64,000 nucleotides of DNA, from positions 435,001-499,000 of the forward strand of contig JAIUJO010000091.1 of the NCBI GenBank assembly GCA_023846275.1. Reading direction: 5' to 3'. The position numbers and the translations under genes are program-made. This document shows positions 1-11,829 of the stretch, piece by piece. The first letter of the stretch is position 1. Every line of letters begins with the position of its first letter. Origin of the DNA: Vanilla planifolia. Its lineage: Eukaryota; Streptophyta; Magnoliopsida; Asparagales; Orchidaceae. Below the pieces are notes generated by a model. That model was not told the DNA's origin, searched no databases, and saw only the letters and a program-made list of their open reading frames with translations.

Positions 1-2139
1 AGTTATCAAATAATTTAAGATCTTTGTTATTTTGGTCATATTTTCTTAGTAGTTATTCAAATCATTACGTACATAATTTGTGATTATAAAATCTTTTAAA
101 AACATTAAAATTCTTATTACTGTTATTTGCTATTTTATCAAAACTTATAACTATATTTGATGTTTTAAAATTTCTAAGAACATATTTCTAAGGAATTGAT
201 TTTTTTATTATTATTGATATTCTACTATCCAAATTATTTACTTATTTTTCTTACTTGTTTATTTTTACAAAAATTTCAATATTTTAAAGTTTATTTTTAA
301 TGATGAAATAAAAGGATTAATGTTCCTAAAGCATTCTTTAAAATTTAGAAATGAAATTCTTCAATAAAATTCTATAAATATGGAAACAAAAATAAGAAAT
401 TACTATAAGCATAAATATAACTAAATTTTTATCATGTTTAAGAATTTTTACAAATATAGCAAGGCACATAAATTGTGAAACTAGTTGAGTTATCCAAGTT
501 TTATATTGAAAAAACTATATAATAAAATATTATAATGAAGAAATAAAAGATATTTGTATAATATAATATTTAAATTAATCAATTATATATTTTCAATAAT
601 ATAAAATATTGAACATTTTAAACTTTAAATTTGTTTGTGTAACATATCAAAGAAATTGGTATCCTAATAAAGACAATAAAAATATTCTATAAAATTATAT
701 ATTATTTCAAAATTACCATGAACATAACTTTGATAAATTTTGAAAACAAAGCATACTTTGTTAAATAATTTGAAAATAAAATAACTAAATTATAAAATGA
801 AAATTAAAAAATACTAAAAAATAATATAAAATTCTGCAAATAATATGAAAATTTTTTTATTGCAAGTCTTATGAGCTCACAAAAATTAAAAAACGAATAG
901 ATTTTTCAAGAAATATTTAATTTGTAAAAAAAAGCGTATAAATTAAGAATAATATTTTTTATAAGTAAAAAAATTAACAGCTACAATATTATATAAAATA
1001 TATTTTTATAAATAAAAATTATATAAAATATTTTTGAGCTTAAATAAAAATATTCTCAGAAAAAGGAGTTTTCACAATGATACATACAAAAGATCCAACA
1101 AATCTTAACTAATTATCAGAATTGTGCACTGCGGTATGAAAACATTTCATAATAACAAAGTAGATTTATCAAAAAGAAGAAAAAAATCTCAAATTATATT
1201 ATCATAAACATTTTACAAGTCCAATAAAACATCATTAATTATGAGATATTAATTACTTTAGTTACTTGTCTATACTATTTATTTACTACTTAATTATCTC
1301 AAAATATTAATAATTTGAAAATTTTCTTATCAAAATTTTAATGTAGTCCACAATATAAATATTTTAATAATAATAATGGTATAAATTCTTTTTAACATTT
1401 TTATCATTGCACTATTTTACTGGATATTGTATTTTCAAATCTTCATTTTTAAAATTTTTAATATAATGTGTAGTTTTGTTAAATAAAATTATTTAGAAAT
1501 GTTGTGTAGATGTGCTAAATAATTTATATGCCTATTACATTGATGTTACTATTGTTTCTTTTTTTTTGTGTAGTTTTTATACACAATATAATTATTCTTA
1601 AGTTAATTATTGGATATGTTATAATTTCTATAAAATTTATATAATTTTTAATTATAATAACTCATTTATGGTCCTTAAATTTCAATATGAAATATAATTT
1701 TGAAATATTGTGATTCTTAAAAAGAAAACAACTTCAAGGCATGTTATTGAAATAAACGTACATATTTTAGATTTTCTTTTGTCTGTATATATTTTAATTC
1801 CTTAAATTTGTGATGTTTTCCTTACATAAAAATATATTTTTTAATATATTAATATTTTAAAATTTAATTATAATAATTTTAACTTTACTAGATTTTTAGA
1901 AGTTTTAGATATAGCACAAAAAATTCATGCTTTAATTCCTCTTCCTTTTTTTCTACATTATCTAATAAGAAGCATATTTTTAATAGAACATTTTATTGAG
2001 CATTTTGAAGTCATTCACTGAAGAATACTTTAAAATTTTTCTTATGTAAAAAAATAAAATATCTAGAACATTAAATATTTTTTACAATATATTAATAAAA
2101 TAATTTTTAACTATTTTTTGTTTATTTACTTTATAGTGA
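1..2139. other. A/T-rich stretch, nothing recognised
   Basis: Long runs of A and T with short scattered G/C. No open frame of useful length, no protein-family motif and no clear terminal repeats were seen on either strand. It is probably eroded repeat sequence, but this is inference only. Confidence 0.6.
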
Positions 2140-3370
2140 ATAATTCTTACACATGTTATCATTATTCTTTATTTAGTAATTACTTTTTTGAAATGTATTG
2201 CACAACCTACTCATAACACATCTCAAATAATCAAATATTTTATAGGATAGACCATAGGAAGTACCAATCAATGTAGTCATATGCCTTCTCTATATTTATC
2301 ATAAGAATGGTTAAAGTTGAGCCAAATGTTCATATTTGTTTTTGGAACATCTAACCACTTTTTTTATCTTTCAATGTAACCTAATTTCAACATTTTGCAT
2401 TTGTATTATTTGTAAATTTTTTTCATAAATTTGTTTATAATTCTTATTAAGTAGACGTTTTGGTAAATGAATTGAGAAATTAATTTTTAGCAATTTGAAT
2501 ATGTTCTATCATAATGATTTTCTTTTGTGCTAGTATTTTGTTGAAATTTTCTACATATTAATGGAACATTGTTTATCTTTGACTATTAACAAAGTATTTT
2601 GTTACTAGACCATATAAGTATTTTTAACATTATCAAGTTTTAATGACTTGGCTATCTTAATGATTGTTTTAAATTATTATTTAACATTTCATAGTTCATT
2701 TTACTCATTTGAGATTTTTATTTATAATGAAAACTTTTAAAACTCATTCAAAATAAAAAAATTTTCCAAAAATCTAATTTTGAATACTCCTTATATTTTA
2801 TAGAAGTTTAGTTTGATGTGTTATCCAATTAATTTTAAAAATTAAGGATCCTTTATTATGTTTAAAATTTGATGCATTTTTATATTTCTTGTATTGTTTT
2901 TAAACAACAAAGTTTTAATAATGTATTAATATTTAAATACTTATTCAAATTATTTATTTAGTGGTTTAATTGTTTTTGCAATATTTCCTTGCCACATACT
3001 ATCACTCAATAAAATTATTGCAATCCTTTTTTTAATATATTATACAATGGAAAATATTTTCTAATATAGTACTTCAATAAAATGTTATGCTAATGACTTT
3101 GAACATTTAAAATTCTTTTTCACAAGATAATTTTCTTTTTATTATTTTTATGTACATTTTTAACAAGTCAAAATAAATTTTTGCCATAAGTTTGTCACCA
3201 ACATGTCACCCAATTTCTTTTAAATATTTTTATTATCTAAATAACATGTTTTTATACATTTTTCTATTTTAGTGTCAATATTGTGGCTACATGCAACATT
3301 TTTTTTATTTTTTTAAAATACCAAGTTTTTGTAATTTTATACTTTGTTGTCCATGTTGGATTTTATATTT
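2140..3370 (+). repeat. Unclassified dispersed repeat, copy 1
   Basis: This segment matches 35,495-36,750 in the same orientation over more than 1.2 kb. Shared landmarks, in the same order, include a segment around 2,248-2,300 (GACCATAGGA... TGTAGTCA, then ATGCCTTCTCTAT), the word ATTGTTTTAAATTATTATTTAA near 2,660, and TTTTATATTTCTTGTATTGTTTTTAA near 2,880, each with scattered substitutions and small gaps. By eye the two copies agree at roughly 70 percent or more in the aligned blocks. No coding signal, terminal inverted repeat or LTR-like end is visible. It could be part of a non-coding region of a large retroelement, or an old segmental copy. Confidence 0.75.
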
Positions 3371-4324
3371 TTTTTTGATAATTATAGTATTTAAACGGTC
3401 AAATGTGTAATTGTTTTAAAAAAAATTAGAATACAAGTATAAAAAATATGCTATTAAAAATAAGAAATTTAGAAATACGTTTTTCATAGAGCACAAAAAA
3501 CTAAAGTAAAACACGATTTTCGTATATTAAGAATCTTGTATGACATATTACTATTAATTTAAATTACTAATAGCTAAAAGATCATCTCATCCTAAGTCCA
3601 AAAAACCATACTATTATATATACATCAAATTCTTATGTTATTATGTAGAATATGTTTTCTCTTTTGTCTTGATAATACTATCACAATCAATGAAAATCAT
3701 ATACTCAGTCATTCAGATAACAACTACAAGCATATAAATTTGTTTCAAAGTAGGAAAGCAAAAGCTTCTTGAAAAAATTCAATGGTATTATTTTTTAATA
3801 ATAAATACTATTCAAAATGCACTATAAGATAGAATTATAATCAAACCAATGCTAGATAGGCTTACTTGTTCATGACTATACTACAAAAAATTGTGTTGCA
3901 TGTTTCAACTTATCTAAATAAATTAAATGAATCAATGTTTTTAAAAAACAAGAGTTTGTAACACTTATTTTATGATGATGGCTATTCCTTTTTGCTATTA
4001 TTCTTAGCCAAAAGAGTTTATGGTCTAAGATACCCTAACAAAAATTTGCCTAAAATAATTATTTAATGTAAGAAAATAATAGTTTGTTTACATGATGCAT
4101 TGCAATTCAAAGTCAAATAAAACAAAAACATACCTTTGCTTGTCTTAAACTAAATGTGTAAGCAACCACTTGCATTACATGTTTCATGAATTAATCTATT
4201 CACCATGACTACCTTGAAAATCATTTTTTAATTATATATTTTTGTTCTTTGAATGACCTTTACAAAAAATGTATTAGAATTATAATAATTAATTAGTAAA
4301 AAAATATTTCTAATTTTTATTAAT
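3371..4324. other. A/T-rich spacer, no gene seen
   Basis: No recognisable motif. The left limit of the following LTR copy may lie inside this stretch, because its sister copies begin about 480 bases further upstream relative to the shared core, but I could not follow the match here. Confidence 0.5.
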
Positions 4325-5130
4325 AGGAACCATTAGTGTCAATAATGGATAAAACATGTTGGACACCATTAAATGGTTGGGAAGACATGCCCATAAACCT
4401 ATCAGTTAGCTACATTACTAAGAAGGATTGTTAAAATAGTTTATACCATTCCTAGATCAGGTAATTACAACTGTAACCTTATATATTTTGCATTGTTCAT
4501 CACTGCCATCATGGGTGATGACTTCTCGATCAAACTAGAGGGTATACAACCCAAAAAGCTTGATTTAGAGGATAATGCAAAACATTGAAAAGAAAACAAT
4601 TTGTTCACCTTCACAATGTAGGAAAATCAAACTATATTTTCGTGCATTATCCTTCTGAATCGCCAGAACAACCAAAATTGTCTGGTTGCATTATTTCGTA
4701 ATCGAATGATTCCATCACCTCTACATTTTTTTAAAGATAGATAATATCCTCTTTTGATATCATGTTAGTTCACGTTCGCAGAATCTATGATCCCAATCAA
4801 ATCCTATTTTTAAATAGCATGAATAAAATGTCATCAATCAACAATGTAGTTTTCATAGCCAAATTATTTAGAACATTTTGATGAAGAAGCACATGCAAAA
4901 TAGCTCTTTTAGTCATTATTTCAAGAAGCTAAAATATTTTATTTAAATGATTATTTTTTTATTAAAAATATAAAAATAATATGAACAATATGGATATTTT
5001 TCCCATTTGGTAAGAACTTTTAGTTGAAAGAAAATGTCTATGAAAAAAAAATTTTGAATAAATGGATTGATAATCTTTTCACAATCTTACAAAAATTTTC
5101 AAGCCATGGAATTGAAGATGTTTCTATCCT
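4325..5130 (+). mobile_element. LTR relic L1 (SIRE-like Copia family), + orientation
   Basis: This segment matches 7,050-7,880 (L2) in direct orientation and 9,050-9,510 and 10,690-11,110 (L3, L4) in reverse. Landmarks shared in order are TTGTTCACCTT...CAA..TAGGA, TTCGT.ATC.AATGA, AATAGCTCTTTTAGTCATTATTTCAAG and a closing block ending in AAATTTTCAA. The unit is an old, broken LTR copy; the first part seen in L2-L4 was not recognised here. It probably formed the 5' LTR of an element whose 3' LTR is L2, or it may be a separate copy. Similarity between copies looks near two thirds to three quarters, so the insertions are old, probably more than ten million years, with cytosine deamination adding to the divergence. 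Confidence 0.65.
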
Positions 5131-6569
5131 ATGATCATTTTGACTTCTAAACTCTACCAAATGATAGAATCATAAATATGTTTTCATTATCTTTCGAATA
5201 CTACTAAATTTAATAGAACTATGAGTTTAAAAATAACTTATAAAATTTGGCATAAGTTAGTGATGATGTATTAACGATCATTTGAGAAGAATAAAATAAA
5301 AAGATTCATAAGAAATAAAATAATTAAAGACTCTTCTGTATGATGGCTAAGGAAGAAAAAGAAGAGAGTATATCTTTAAGCGAGGAGGAAAATTACTTTA
5401 AAGAAAAATAAGATAATCATTTACATTATGTTCGTAAAAAGTATGAAACGACTAGTAAAAAAAAGGATTTAAGAAAAGAATATAATGAATTTGTAATTCA
5501 TTATAAATGAATTAGAGAAAGGACCAATATGTATTTAAGGAGAAGGAAAAGGCTTGTGATTTAAAATAAAAAGTTAATAAGAATGTATCATTAGTTAAGG
5601 AATTGAGTGGTTTTAAATACTTACAATATACTTGTTTGTCTTAAGAAAAAAAAATTAGTAGAGAAGTTTTGTTCAAAGATCTTATATATATAAGTATGTT
5701 GACATTTTATATGCTATAATTATAAGTTTACATGGCACTATTGCCTGCAATCAAATTATGTTATGCCTGCATGTAAGATTAGAGATAATAAACATTTGAA
5801 ATTTCTAACATCTGCATATAGAGTGAGGGATAATAGAAACATAGTTGCACATCAACACCTTTGAACCCAAAATCGCTTAGGTTCTCAAATCTAAAAATAA
5901 AAATCAAGTATTATGCATATAAACTTTGATTAATAAATTTTAAGTAAAAAAGTTGTTTATACATAAATGAAGAAAAAAGAAAATTTGACAAATAAAATTT
6001 AAAATATTAAAATGAAATAAATATGGAAAAGGATGTAGTTGAAAAAACCTAAAGCTTTAAGACTTATTTAGGATTATAAAGAACAAGTTTAATATAAAAT
6101 TTCGATTGATTTTAGAGTTAACATTATCAGAACAATTAAATTTTTTGAAAATTTTGATTAAAAAAATATAATATGCCTTACATAATATTTTGTGGTAATT
6201 GCTATAAAAAGAACTAAAACAATTTGAGATCAATTGTGTGAGTTGGCCTGAAACTTTCTAATAAAGTTTAATTATAAGGAAGTGTTTTTCTTTAAAAAAA
6301 TAAACTAGTACATTAATTACTTGAAAAATTCATAAAATGTTAGGTTTATTAAAACTTTACAAAAATTTGACTAAGTCAATATGGGAGTTAATAAAAAAAG
6401 ATAATAAAAATTGAAAGAGTTATGTATAAATTAAGAAGGAGCATTAATCTAGTCACGACATGCATGTCAGTAGAGTTTATCTTTAATTCTTTTAGATATT
6501 CCTCTTACAAATAAGTTTTGTTTTTTATAAAATTTATTAAAAGTTTTGTTATCATCAAAATTAAGAAAT
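5131..6569 (+). mobile_element. Internal relic with Gag-like lysine/glutamate-rich piece
   Basis: This stretch lies between LTR relics L1 and L2. At about 5,340-5,640 on + it reads locally as a run rich in Lys, Glu and Tyr (for example MAKEEKEESISL), much like the acidic-to-coiled C-terminal part of SIRE-type Copia Gag proteins. Near 6,430-6,560 it matches the region just outside L3 on the minus strand (GAGCATTA... then AAAAGTTTTGTTATCATCAA), the kind of TCATCAA purine-tract lead-in that SIRE elements carry before the 3' LTR. I saw no reverse transcriptase or integrase here. The element is broken many times over. The Gag call rests on composition and context, not on a diagnostic motif. Confidence 0.45.
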
Positions 6570-8240
6570 TGTTCTGATATTGACCACTAGACAAGGTTTT
6601 TTGTATGATGATAACAAATCCTAATTATTTGGAATAAATCTTTTGAAGTAAATTTTTAGATTTTACAAAATTGATATTTGTGTTCATGGGAAAACTTGTA
6701 GTAGAGAAATTACGAAATCCAATTAAGATCATCTTAGTTAGAGTGACAGATCACTAAGAGATACATTTTAATTTTAATTTAACGTTTTTTTATTTCAATT
6801 AAAATATCAAGTTTCATTAAAATATTTATTACGACAGACAAAAATAAAATTTTACCAAAATTAATATTCTTAAAATACTATTAGGTTTTCAAAAACTTAA
6901 TCTATTTTCTTTTATTATCTTGAAAATCTTTTTATATTTTTATCAAATCTTAGTATTTACTCAAAAAATTTTGTAAAATATACATTATAGTTATAACAAT
7001 TAAACACGAAATAATACTAATTAAAATAATGCTAATTATTAGCAATAAAAACCAAAAGTCCTGAAAGTGCTTAAAACATGATGGTTGTTGTTAAAAGGTC
7101 TGGAATGCAGGTCTCTAAACTCATCTACTAGTTACAGTACTAAGTACAACTATAAACATACTTTATTTGGGTCTTAAAATGGGTAGTTCTCTTGTATTTG
7201 CATGTACAATGTATAAAGCAATGTTGACAACATTGGTAATAAATTCTCAAGCAAATTAGGAGGGAAACAAAACTTGAATATATTTATTTTGAGGATCACG
7301 TAAAGCTTTATATGCAAAACATCTTTGTTCACCTTTGCAACATAGGACTAAATCAAAGCCTTCTTTTCATGCAACATGTTTGTAATTGTGGGGCTAATTA
7401 GAACCATCTGATTGTGAAATTTCGTGATCAAATGACCTTCATCTTATCCATCTTTTATAAAGCCTGATACCATTTAATAATCACATGATCAGTTCATGTT
7501 CCATGTGTAAGATCTAAATTCAGCCATCTGATTAAGCTTTATGTCTAATAGTTATGATCATACTTTTTTTAGACATCCCCATCAAATCTCATTTGTTCGA
7601 TTATATAGTTTCCCAAACAATTAGTCTCAATTCATTCTGTTCACGTGATTCATGCACAACATGTTTCTTAGCAACTTTTTTAGCCTTTAAAATATTTTTT
7701 TAAAATAGTATTTTTCAACTAAAAATAAAAAAGAGGCAAAAAAATAATGATTATTTTTCCTGTTTGGTAAGTATTTTTAGTCATAATTTTTTTTATAAAA
7801 AAGAGAACTTTTAATGAAATGGATTAATGAATTTTCATACAATTTTAAAAAAATTTTCAATCCTGGATATTAAAGCCGTTAGTAGCGAAAAAATAGTTGT
7901 TGATACTATAGCTACTTCCTTCACTTGCCAAACTCCGGATTGTAACTTTCTTCTTATGTTAGTTAAGTTATTAATTGTTTTTATTCATAATAAGTTTAAT
8001 TAAGGTATGTTTGCCTCATTAATAATTTCATCAGGCATAAGATTTTGGTAGTATTAATTCTGATTATGAGGAAATAATAACTTATTTATTTCTTTTCATT
8101 ATTGTAAGAGTTTAGCCTACCTATCTTTTGGTAAATCTTTTATGTTGAGAGTTTTTCCCTAGATTTTTTCACAGGTGAATGCTGTCTTTCTTTAAGCTGA
8201 GCCACTTAAAGATCATTACTATATATTTTAGTTCTTACTG
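6570..8240 (+). mobile_element. LTR relic L2 (SIRE-like Copia family), + orientation
   Basis: A polypurine-like lead-in (ATCATCAAAATTAAGAAATTG, degenerate) is followed at about 6,570 by TGTTCTGATATTGACC and, 40 bases on, by TATGATGATAACAAAT, the usual start of SIRE-type LTRs. The same order is seen on the minus strand at L3 (start about 10,179) and L4 (about 11,829). A clear shared block is GATATTTGTGTTCATGGGAAAA near 6,675, matched near 10,070 on minus. The right end, about 8,240, is set by where the inverted match to L3 fades. The length of about 1.65 kb fits SIRE-type LTRs, which are long. It most likely served as a 3' LTR. Confidence 0.7.
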
Positions 8241-8639
8241 ATTATTTATTTTATGTTATTTTATAAATTAATTTTATTTAAGAAATGATTTATTTTAAAT
8301 TAAATCTAAAAATAACACAAAACACATTTAAACAATTTATTTAAATATTTCTTTATAAGAAACTAAAATTTTATTCATAATAATTAACCTCCTTTATAGG
8401 TCTAAACATCATCATATGAATATTATGAAGTGTTATTTAGTAAGAGGGGTTAATTGTTAGAAATAAAAATTACTTTTCTAGAGAATTTTTTTCTTAAATA
8501 CTTTAAATAAAATTTTTAATAAACTTAAGTATACCTGTAAAAGTGAAAATTAGTAAATATTAATTTTATTTTAAAATATGTTAATTTTTTTAAATATGTT
8601 GATTTTTGTTTCATAAAAAAGTTTTAAGAAAAATATGAA
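8241..8639. other. Spacer at centre of the inverted LTR cluster
   Basis: About 400 A/T-rich bases separate the inverted copies L2 and L3. No motif seen. It contains the symmetry point (about 8,440) of the 4.3-11.8 kb arrangement. Confidence 0.5.
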
Positions 8640-10179
8640 AAAAATTAACCAAAATAGAAATGGTAGATAAATATTTTTTAGGTGATTCAACTGAAAATCA
8701 AACATTCATCTATCCATGAGAAAAACTAGTAAAAAATAACTAATGTAAGTATTTTGCCAAACGATAGGTAGGTTAAACTATTACAATAACAAAATAGTAA
8801 AAGTTTACTACTATAGCCTTACAGCCAAAAAAATTTGAAACAAAGTAAAATAATTAAATGACATAAAAATGGAAAATAATGCAAACAAAAGCATTATGCT
8901 TGAAAAATGTTTAGTGAGGTGTAAGTGTTTTAAATGAATCAAATAGAAAAAAAAAATTGAGAACATTACTAATTTTTTAAGAAAGTTGAGATTATGAGTT
9001 TTATATGTGAAGGACAAAGCATAAGGATGTGATGATGAGGATTAGGAGCTAATGGCTTGAATTTCATCACTTGAATTTTTTTTTTAAAATTTTATAAACA
9101 TTTTATCAATCAATTTTGTTCCATAATTCACTTATTTATAAACAATTTTCTAATTGATAAAAGTACTTATAAACCTAATCAATTAGTTGTTACTAATAAA
9201 TTATAAAAATCCCAATGTCTTGAAATAATGGCTAAAAGAGCTATTGACCAAGACCTACTGCATCAAATGGCTTCCAGACCATTTGATGATAAGAAAATAT
9301 AAGATGAGATAGCTTGGATTAAGCAAGCACTATTTGATTTGGACCAATAAATCTAAATTATTATCTAATAGAAAGATTTAGATCTTATGCATAAACAAAA
9401 CATGAAATGTGTGATCAAAATTCATTATCGAGCAATGAATCAATTTGTCTTTTTAGAAGGGAAATGAGAATACAATCATTCGATTGAAAAATTGCATGAT
9501 CAAATGACAAAATAAGCGCATTGTTTAGTGTTTACAAGGTTGCTTTAAAGCCATTTTCCATATTATTTGATGATCTATGTATTGAACCAAAATTATTTGA
9601 TCAATTATGGTGTTATTTTAACAATATGATAAGCCCAACTCACCAAATTTATGCGGTATATTCAAACATTGCATTTTCCATATTATTAGTAATAGGTTCT
9701 CAATTTTTATTTTAATTATATTATTAGTTGTACTAATATATCTTTATAATTATAATACTTTTTGAAATAAGTTATTGATGTAATATTTCAATAGATATGA
9801 TCAATAATAAAGTACTTTTTTACATGGCTAACATATAATAAAGATTTTCAGGATCTTAATATTTTTTTTAAAATAATTAATTAAAATAAAATTTAGTTTC
9901 TGTTCCTTTTAAGAATGATTTTAGTAAAGCTTAATATTTTAATCAAAATATAATTTTAATAACTAAAACTAAATTCAAAATATTTTTCTTAGTTATTTAT
10001 CACACAAACCAAGATGATTATCATAGAATTTCAACTTTGTTTCTTTTTCATTTTAGATTTTCCCATGAACAGAAGTATCATGTACCTAAATTCTTAAAAT
10101 TTTCTTAAACAGATCCCTTAGTAATGCTTACGACTTATAATCATTAAATAGAACACCATGATGAGAGGCCAACACAACA
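8640..10179 (-). mobile_element. LTR relic L3 (SIRE-like Copia family), - orientation
   Basis: Reverse complement of the L2 family. The LTR start (TGTTGTGTTGGCC on minus) is near 10,179 and is preceded on minus by TTCTCATCAAGTGGCAGAGA, a degraded purine-tract lead-in. The far end matches L2 as an inverted arm: 8,745-8,797 read on minus gives GTTTAACCTACCTATC, against GTTTAGCCTACCTATC at about 8,110 on plus. Lower-scale landmarks such as AATAGCTCTTTTAGCCATTATTTCAAG on minus near 9,225 match L1. Short open frames inside (for example 9,521-9,715 and 8,811-9,017) are chance. The copy is broken and old. Confidence 0.7.
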
Positions 10180-10330
10180 ATCTCTGCCACTTGATGAGAA
10201 CAAAACTTTTTAAAAAATTGATAAAATATAAACTATTTATAAGAGTAATGTGCATGCTAATTAATGCTCCACCTTTATGTACGTCATGACTAGCGTAATG
10301 CTTCAACTTAATTTATGCTAATTTTAATCT
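10180..10330 (-). mobile_element. Short internal remnant between L3 and L4
   Basis: On minus this stretch repeats the features found just upstream of L2: a GAGCATTA word, then a T-rich stretch, then AAAAGTTTTGTTCTCATCAA before the LTR. It is therefore the 3' non-coding tail of a SIRE-like element, and little or nothing else of an internal region separates L3 from L4. The limit toward L4 is approximate. Confidence 0.5.
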
Positions 10331-11829
10331 TTTAATTTCTATTCGTTCCCTCTTTAACATCACTTAAAGGGAGTTAATCTACATTTAGTAAATTGTTCAC
10401 AAATTGAGAATTTTGTAAGATTATTAACCAATACAGTTTTTTCTTTAAGTATTTTTTTTTCAAATTATACCTTTATCCAGTGGTCTAGTATATGATTCCT
10501 TTTAAATTACTACACATAAAAGATATATAGTTAAAAAGGAAAGCTTAATGAAGCACAAGTGCTTTAATTAAATGATTTATATTTAAAAAATTAAGAACTT
10601 AGCATATTTGAGAAGAAAGTAGAGATCATTAAAGTGACAATTGAAACATGCACCATAAAAAAGAGTTAATGAGCATCGAGCACTAAATGTTTCAATATGA
10701 TGACTTGAAAATTTTTCTTCATATCTTATAAAAAAATTTATTAGTGTATCTTATTCAAGAATTTACCAATTTATAAATTTTTTCTAGTGACTAAAAACAC
10801 TTGTCAAATTGAACATCTAGTTAATTGTACTTAAATTAAAAAAATCTAACATACTTTTTGGTCAATAAATTATAAACATCACAATAGCTAAAAGACTTAC
10901 TATGTTGGAGCTACTTGATTGGAACGATCTTGGACCGTTCGATAATGAAAACTTCACAACGAGTTTCATTAGAATAAAAAATGTTATTTAGAAATTATGA
11001 TTTGATATTGACCCTTTAATCTGGATAATAATCTGATGCTTTGATTTTGCTCATACGTGTGTACAAACCATTGATTGCGAGATCGTAAAATTATGTGATT
11101 GGATAGAAGATCAAAATTGGTGTCTTTAAATGGTGCACAAGAATAAATCTCACATTAAATAAATAATGGATTATCATTGCTTTATTGAAGCTTTGCTATG
11201 TTACATATTTTGAATATTTTTTAAGGTTTCCTACCCTTTACTTTGATCTAAATTTAAGTTATGTTTTGATTCTTAAGTTATGAAACAAAAAAAATTTTGA
11301 TGGGTTTGATAGTTATTTTAACATGATAAGAACTACTAGTCTTATTCAGGCACTATGCTTTGATTGATACTTTTGGTTCTTTTTAGTAATATATATTTTT
11401 TGATGTTTAATTATAGTATTATGCCTTTACTAATTAATTTTTCTTATTAAACTACACCTTTTGCAATAGGTATTTTAAAGTGGATATTCAAAGCTTTGAT
11501 AAGAATTCAATGGTTATTTAGGTGGTAAAGATAAGATTAAGATTTTAAAATCCTAATGCTGTTCTAAGATGATTAATTTAAATAAAATTTAAGTTTTATT
11601 TTTTGTATGAGTGATTTTAGTAAAATTAATATCTAATCAAAAAAATTGAAATAAATAAATTAAATTTAAAATAAATCTCTTTGTTAAATTCAAACCACAA
11701 CTCTTCTTCATTTTTAAATCCTACTAACATGAATTTCAGTCTTCTAAAATTTACAAGTTAATTCAAACAAATATATTAGTAATTCTTAGGGTTTGTTATT
11801 GAACAAAATATCATGGTTAAATGTCAACA
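10331..11829 (-). mobile_element. LTR relic L4 (SIRE-like Copia family), - orientation
   Basis: This is a second minus-strand copy lying directly beside L3 at a period of about 1.65 kb. Its start, TGTTGACATTTAACC on minus, is near 11,829. The blocks at 10,690-11,110 match 9,050-9,510 and those at 11,530-11,790 match 9,855-10,100. A segment near 10,920-10,950 reads GAACGATCTTGGACCGTTCGAT, the short inverted CGTTCGAT-type words often seen in this kind of LTR, and the counterpart in L3 is decayed. It probably formed the 5' LTR of the same minus-strand element as L3. The end near 10,330 is uncertain by 100 bases or more. Confidence 0.6.

Noticed and set aside
8093-8797. Inverted repeat read as a MITE or foldback DNA transposon of about 700 bases
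   Set aside because: The arms are the ends of two larger LTR relics (L2 on +, L3 on -), and the match continues outward for more than 1 kb, so a MITE is not needed.
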